Below the pieces are notes generated by a model. That model was given only the letters and a program-made list of their open reading frames with translations. It did not search any database and was not told where the DNA came from. A stretch of DNA of 64,000 nt from Lonepinella koalarum (lineage in GTDB: Bacteria; Pseudomonadota; Gammaproteobacteria; Enterobacterales; Pasteurellaceae): the NCBI RefSeq assembly GCF_004565475.1, contig NZ_SRHX01000001.1:124001-188000 (forward strand). Direction: 5' to 3'. Position 1 is the first letter of the stretch. Each line of letters starts with the position of its first letter. This document shows, piece after piece, positions 61,612 through 64,000 of this stretch. Made by a program: the position numbers and the translations under genes.

Positions 61612-62538
61612 TTATTTCCCGAGCATTTTTATATGCCGTGTTGCCGCAATCCACGCCGATGCATAACCCACAATCGAGCAAATAATCAACAAGAACGCAA
61701 ATTCTGCCAAGCCTAAACCGTTTAGCTCAAATTGCACAGCAAAAATATCCGTCACATAACGCACTGCACTGGTGAAATAACCAATCACAAAGCTACTGAA
61801 AATACAAGCGACTAATGCGCCTAAAAAGCCGTAGATAATACCTGTATAAAGGAAAGGGCGTAGTACAAATTGATCGGTGGCACCGAGTAGTTTCATGACT
61901 TGAATATTCGCTTTGCTACTATATACATCGGAACGAATACTGTTACCGATCACTAAAAATACCGCTAATGTCATCAATACTGCACTAAAAATAGCCACAT
62001 GAGCAATCAGCCAAGTAATTGCGGTCAGCTTTTCCAGCCAGTCATTATCCATTCTGACTTCTTCTATCCCTTTGATTTTCATCAGATTATTATGCAAATC
62101 CTGACGTTTTTCGGAACCTTGAAATTCAGCCGTTGGGTGAATCATCACTACCGCAGGTAATGGATTATCGTCCAAAATATCCAATTCTTCATTAAACCCT
62201 GACCACGCTTTAAACTCTTTTAAGCTTTCCTGACGTGACATATAATTAAGGCTTTGCACGCCATTTTGTTCACGGATTTTTTCCACCACCTTATTGGCAT
62301 CATCAGCATTCAGGTTTTTATGTAAATAGACGGTTAATTCTGTTTCAGGATAGAATTTAGTGGTGGCTAAGTGGGTGTTTTTCCAAAGTAAAAAACTCAC
62401 CGTAGGAATAGTTAATGACACAGCTATCACCAAAATCGTCAATAATGTGCCGTATTTTCTCAAGCAGAGATCCGCCCACACATTGCGTAAAACATAATTC
62501 ATTTGCACCCAAAACGGAGCTTTTTGTATTGAACTCAT
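61612..62538 (-). CDS. ftsX: Cell division protein FtsX
   Basis: Membrane part of the FtsEX complex that activates periplasmic amidases through EnvC at the septum. The ATG at 62538 (308 aa) follows AAGGAAA with good spacing; the longer frame adds nine residues with no support. One membrane helix lies near residue 38 (LLTILVIAVSLTIPTVSFLL), then a ~130-residue periplasmic loop, then three helices (near AHVAIFSAVLMTLAVFLVIG). Cytoplasmic VMKLLGATDQFVLRPFLYTG is the FtsX/MacB signature. Confidence 0.95.
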   Translation of the reverse strand: MSSIQKAPFWVQMNYVLRNVWADLCLRKYGTLLTILVIAVSLTIPTVSFLLWKNTHLATTKFYPETELTVYLHKNLNADDANKVVEKIREQNGVQSLNYMSRQESLKEFKAWSGFNEELDILDDNPLPAVVMIHPTAEFQGSEKRQDLHNNLMKIKGIEEVRMDNDWLEKLTAITWLIAHVAIFSAVLMTLAVFLVIGNSIRSDVYSSKANIQVMKLLGATDQFVLRPFLYTGIIYGFLGALVACIFSSFVIGYFTSAVRYVTDIFAVQFELNGLGLAEFAFLLIICSIVGYASAWIAATRHIKMLGK

Positions 62539-62617
62539 AAAATTTCCTTTTTTACTCTGAGGCATTGCCCCCGTTGCTATGCAACGTTGAAATTGCTACG
62601 GAATTTTTCACCGAACT

Positions 62618-63271
62618 TTAACGCAAATAACCTTGTTCTAATACAAGGCAAGGTTTTGGTTTTTGTTGAATTAAGCCAATATTATGGGTCGCAATTAACA
62701 CCGTCATACCCATGCGATTAAATTCTTCAAATAAGCTAAAAATATCAAAAGAAAGCGCGTTGTCGAGATTACCTGTTGGCTCATCAGCTAATAATAATTG
62801 CGGTTTATGTATCACTGCGCGGGCAATATCCACACGCTGTTGTTCACCACCTGACAAATGTAATGGCTGATGAGCTGCACGATTATAAAGTCCTACTACG
62901 TCTAACATGGCTAACGCTCGTTCTCGGGCAGTTTTGGGGTGCATGCCTGCAATAATTAATGGTAAAGCTACATTATCCACAATAGAACGATCGGGCAAAA
63001 GACGATAATCTTGATGCACCATACCAATTTGACGGCGTAAAAATGGCAATTCATAGGCAGACAGGCGAGTGATGTCGTGTCCATTAAACCAAATTTGTCC
63101 ACCGTTAGCTCGTTCCATTCCCATAATAAGTTTTAACAAGGTACTTTTACCAGCCCCTGAATGCCCGGTTAAATAGGTCATACTACCTACAGGTAAATGA
63201 AAGTTAAGCCCTTGCAAAGCAGGTTGTTTACTGCCTAAATAGGCTTTGCTGACATTTTGAAAATGTATCAT
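62618..63271 (-). CDS. ftsE: Cell division ATP-binding protein FtsE
   Basis: ABC-type ATPase partner of FtsX, 217 residues. Walker A is LTGHSGAGKSTLLKLIMG, the signature motif is LHLSGGEQQRVDIARAV, Walker B with catalytic Glu is LLLADEPTGNLD, and the switch His is ATHNIGL. Usual ftsY-ftsE-ftsX order; gaps are 46 bp to ftsY and 79 bp to ftsX. The usual SxGEQQR order is kept. Confidence 0.97.
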   Translation of the reverse strand: MIHFQNVSKAYLGSKQPALQGLNFHLPVGSMTYLTGHSGAGKSTLLKLIMGMERANGGQIWFNGHDITRLSAYELPFLRRQIGMVHQDYRLLPDRSIVDNVALPLIIAGMHPKTARERALAMLDVVGLYNRAAHQPLHLSGGEQQRVDIARAVIHKPQLLLADEPTGNLDNALSFDIFSLFEEFNRMGMTVLIATHNIGLIQQKPKPCLVLEQGYLR

Positions 63272-63317
63272 TTTTTATCCTTTCCGATTAATCTTCTTGT
63301 ACCTATTTGATGGGTAA

Positions 63318-64000
63318 CTATTCTTCATGGCTAAATAACGCATCAATAAATTCATTGGCATTAAACGTCCGTAAATCTTCAATTTTTTCACCGACACCAA
63401 TATAGCGAATCGGCAAATTAAATTGATCGGCAATAGCAAAAATTACGCCACCTTTGGCAGTACCATCTAATTTGGTTAAGCAAATGCCGGTCAATCCCAC
63501 AGCTTCATTAAACAATTTTGCCTGACTAATGGCATTCTGACCGGTGCCAGCATCAAGTGTCAGCATAATTTCATGTGGTGCGGTTTCGTCATATTTTTTC
63601 ATCACTCGCACGATTTTTTTCAACTCGTCCATCAAATTATTTTTATTTTGCAACCGTCCAGCGGTGTCTGCAATCAGAATATCAATATTTTTCGCTGCCG
63701 CTGATTGCATGGCATCAAAAATCACTGATGCTGAATCAGACCCCGTGCTTTGAGCCACCACAGGAATATGATTACGTTCGCCCCACACTTGTAACTGTTC
63801 GACAGCTGCGGCACGGAATGTATCACCTGCGGCTAACATCACCGATTTGCCTTGTTGTTGGAACTGACGAGCGAGTTTACCAATGGTCGTGGTTTTTCCC
63901 ACTCCGTTTACCCCCACCATTAAAATCACATAAGGTTTTTTGGCTTCGTCAATGTGCAAAGGTTGCGCCACAGGATTAAGAATCTCCGCCATTTCTTGTT
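63318..64000 (-). CDS. ftsY: Signal recognition particle receptor FtsY, N-terminus outside window
   Basis: GTPase that docks SRP-ribosome complexes at the inner membrane. Only the NG-domain part is inside; the frame runs off the window end and the acidic A domain is missing from view. G1 is MVGVNGVGKTTTIGKLARQF, G2 region DTFRAAAVEQL, G3 DTAGRLQNKNNLMDEL, G4 TKLDGTAKGGVIF, and the closing loop is YIGVGEKIEDLRTFNANEF. First gene of ftsY-ftsE-ftsX. Confidence 0.97.
   Translation of the reverse strand, partial: QEMAEILNPVAQPLHIDEAKKPYVILMVGVNGVGKTTTIGKLARQFQQQGKSVMLAAGDTFRAAAVEQLQVWGERNHIPVVAQSTGSDSASVIFDAMQSAAAKNIDILIADTAGRLQNKNNLMDELKKIVRVMKKYDETAPHEIMLTLDAGTGQNAISQAKLFNEAVGLTGICLTKLDGTAKGGVIFAIADQFNLPIRYIGVGEKIEDLRTFNANEFIDALFSHEE

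Overview
The window is a chromosomal segment from a member of the Pasteurellaceae. The nine-base Haemophilus-type DNA uptake signal AAGTGCGGT (or its complement ACCGCACTT) occurs about two dozen times, often as inverted pairs that double as terminators. The gene content (MltC, RlmJ, GlpTDKR, IlvGM, the Atp operon, HI0074-like protein) and low G+C also fit. Genus and species cannot be fixed from sequence reading alone.

Layout. 1-3.4 kb: end of mutY, yggX, mltC, tRNA-Phe, tRNA-Asn, rlmJ. 3.5-14 kb: transketolase with an upstream CRP site, an orphan DeoR-type regulator, mutS, then the yibN-secB-gpsA-cysE block, dtd, a YihY-type membrane protein and trmL. 14-23.5 kb: a Gfo/Idh/MocA oxidoreductase, an FMN reductase with a pirin, gltS, ridA, gph, trpS, an exported protein of unknown function, glpX, zapB and glpR. 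23.5-28.8 kb: a decayed IS200/IS605 element (tnpB tail plus omegaRNA-like end) and the glycerol-3-phosphate genes glpK, glpT and glpD with CRP sites. 28.9-36 kb: crcB, a HAD phosphatase and the branched-chain amino acid operon ilvGM-ilvD-ilvA, whose intercistronic gaps hold palindromic repeats. 36-46.1 kb: atpIBEFHAGDC, rsmG, mnmG and a clear candidate chromosomal origin (45.75-46.11 kb). 46.1-53.7 kb: a LysR regulator divergent from a six-gene operon. 53.7-64 kb: talB, mobB, an MFS pump, a frameshifted HEPN/HepT-like gene, pldB, asd, a degraded MFS/LysR locus, and ftsX-ftsE-ftsY.

The most unusual content is the 47.1-53.7 kb operon. Four consecutive genes match, motif by motif, the lower half of the protocatechuate 4,5-cleavage/gallate route: 2-pyrone-4,6-dicarboxylate lactonase (LigI), oxalomesaconate isomerase (LigU/GalD-type), oxalomesaconate hydratase (LigJ) and CHA aldolase (LigK). 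Two carboxylate transporters (DctA-type and DASS-type) follow. No ring-cleaving dioxygenase is in the window. The simplest reading is an oxygen-independent pathway that imports a ready-made pyrone or unsaturated tricarboxylate and converts it to pyruvate plus oxaloacetate.

Several loci show decay: tnpB is reduced to its tail, the HepT-like gene has lost two bases, a drug-efflux-type MFS gene has lost about 60 codons in frame, and its divergent LysR gene carries a nonsense codon and a frameshift. A family of dispersed palindromes (TGTAGGGGCG-type) sits in intergenic gaps at four places.
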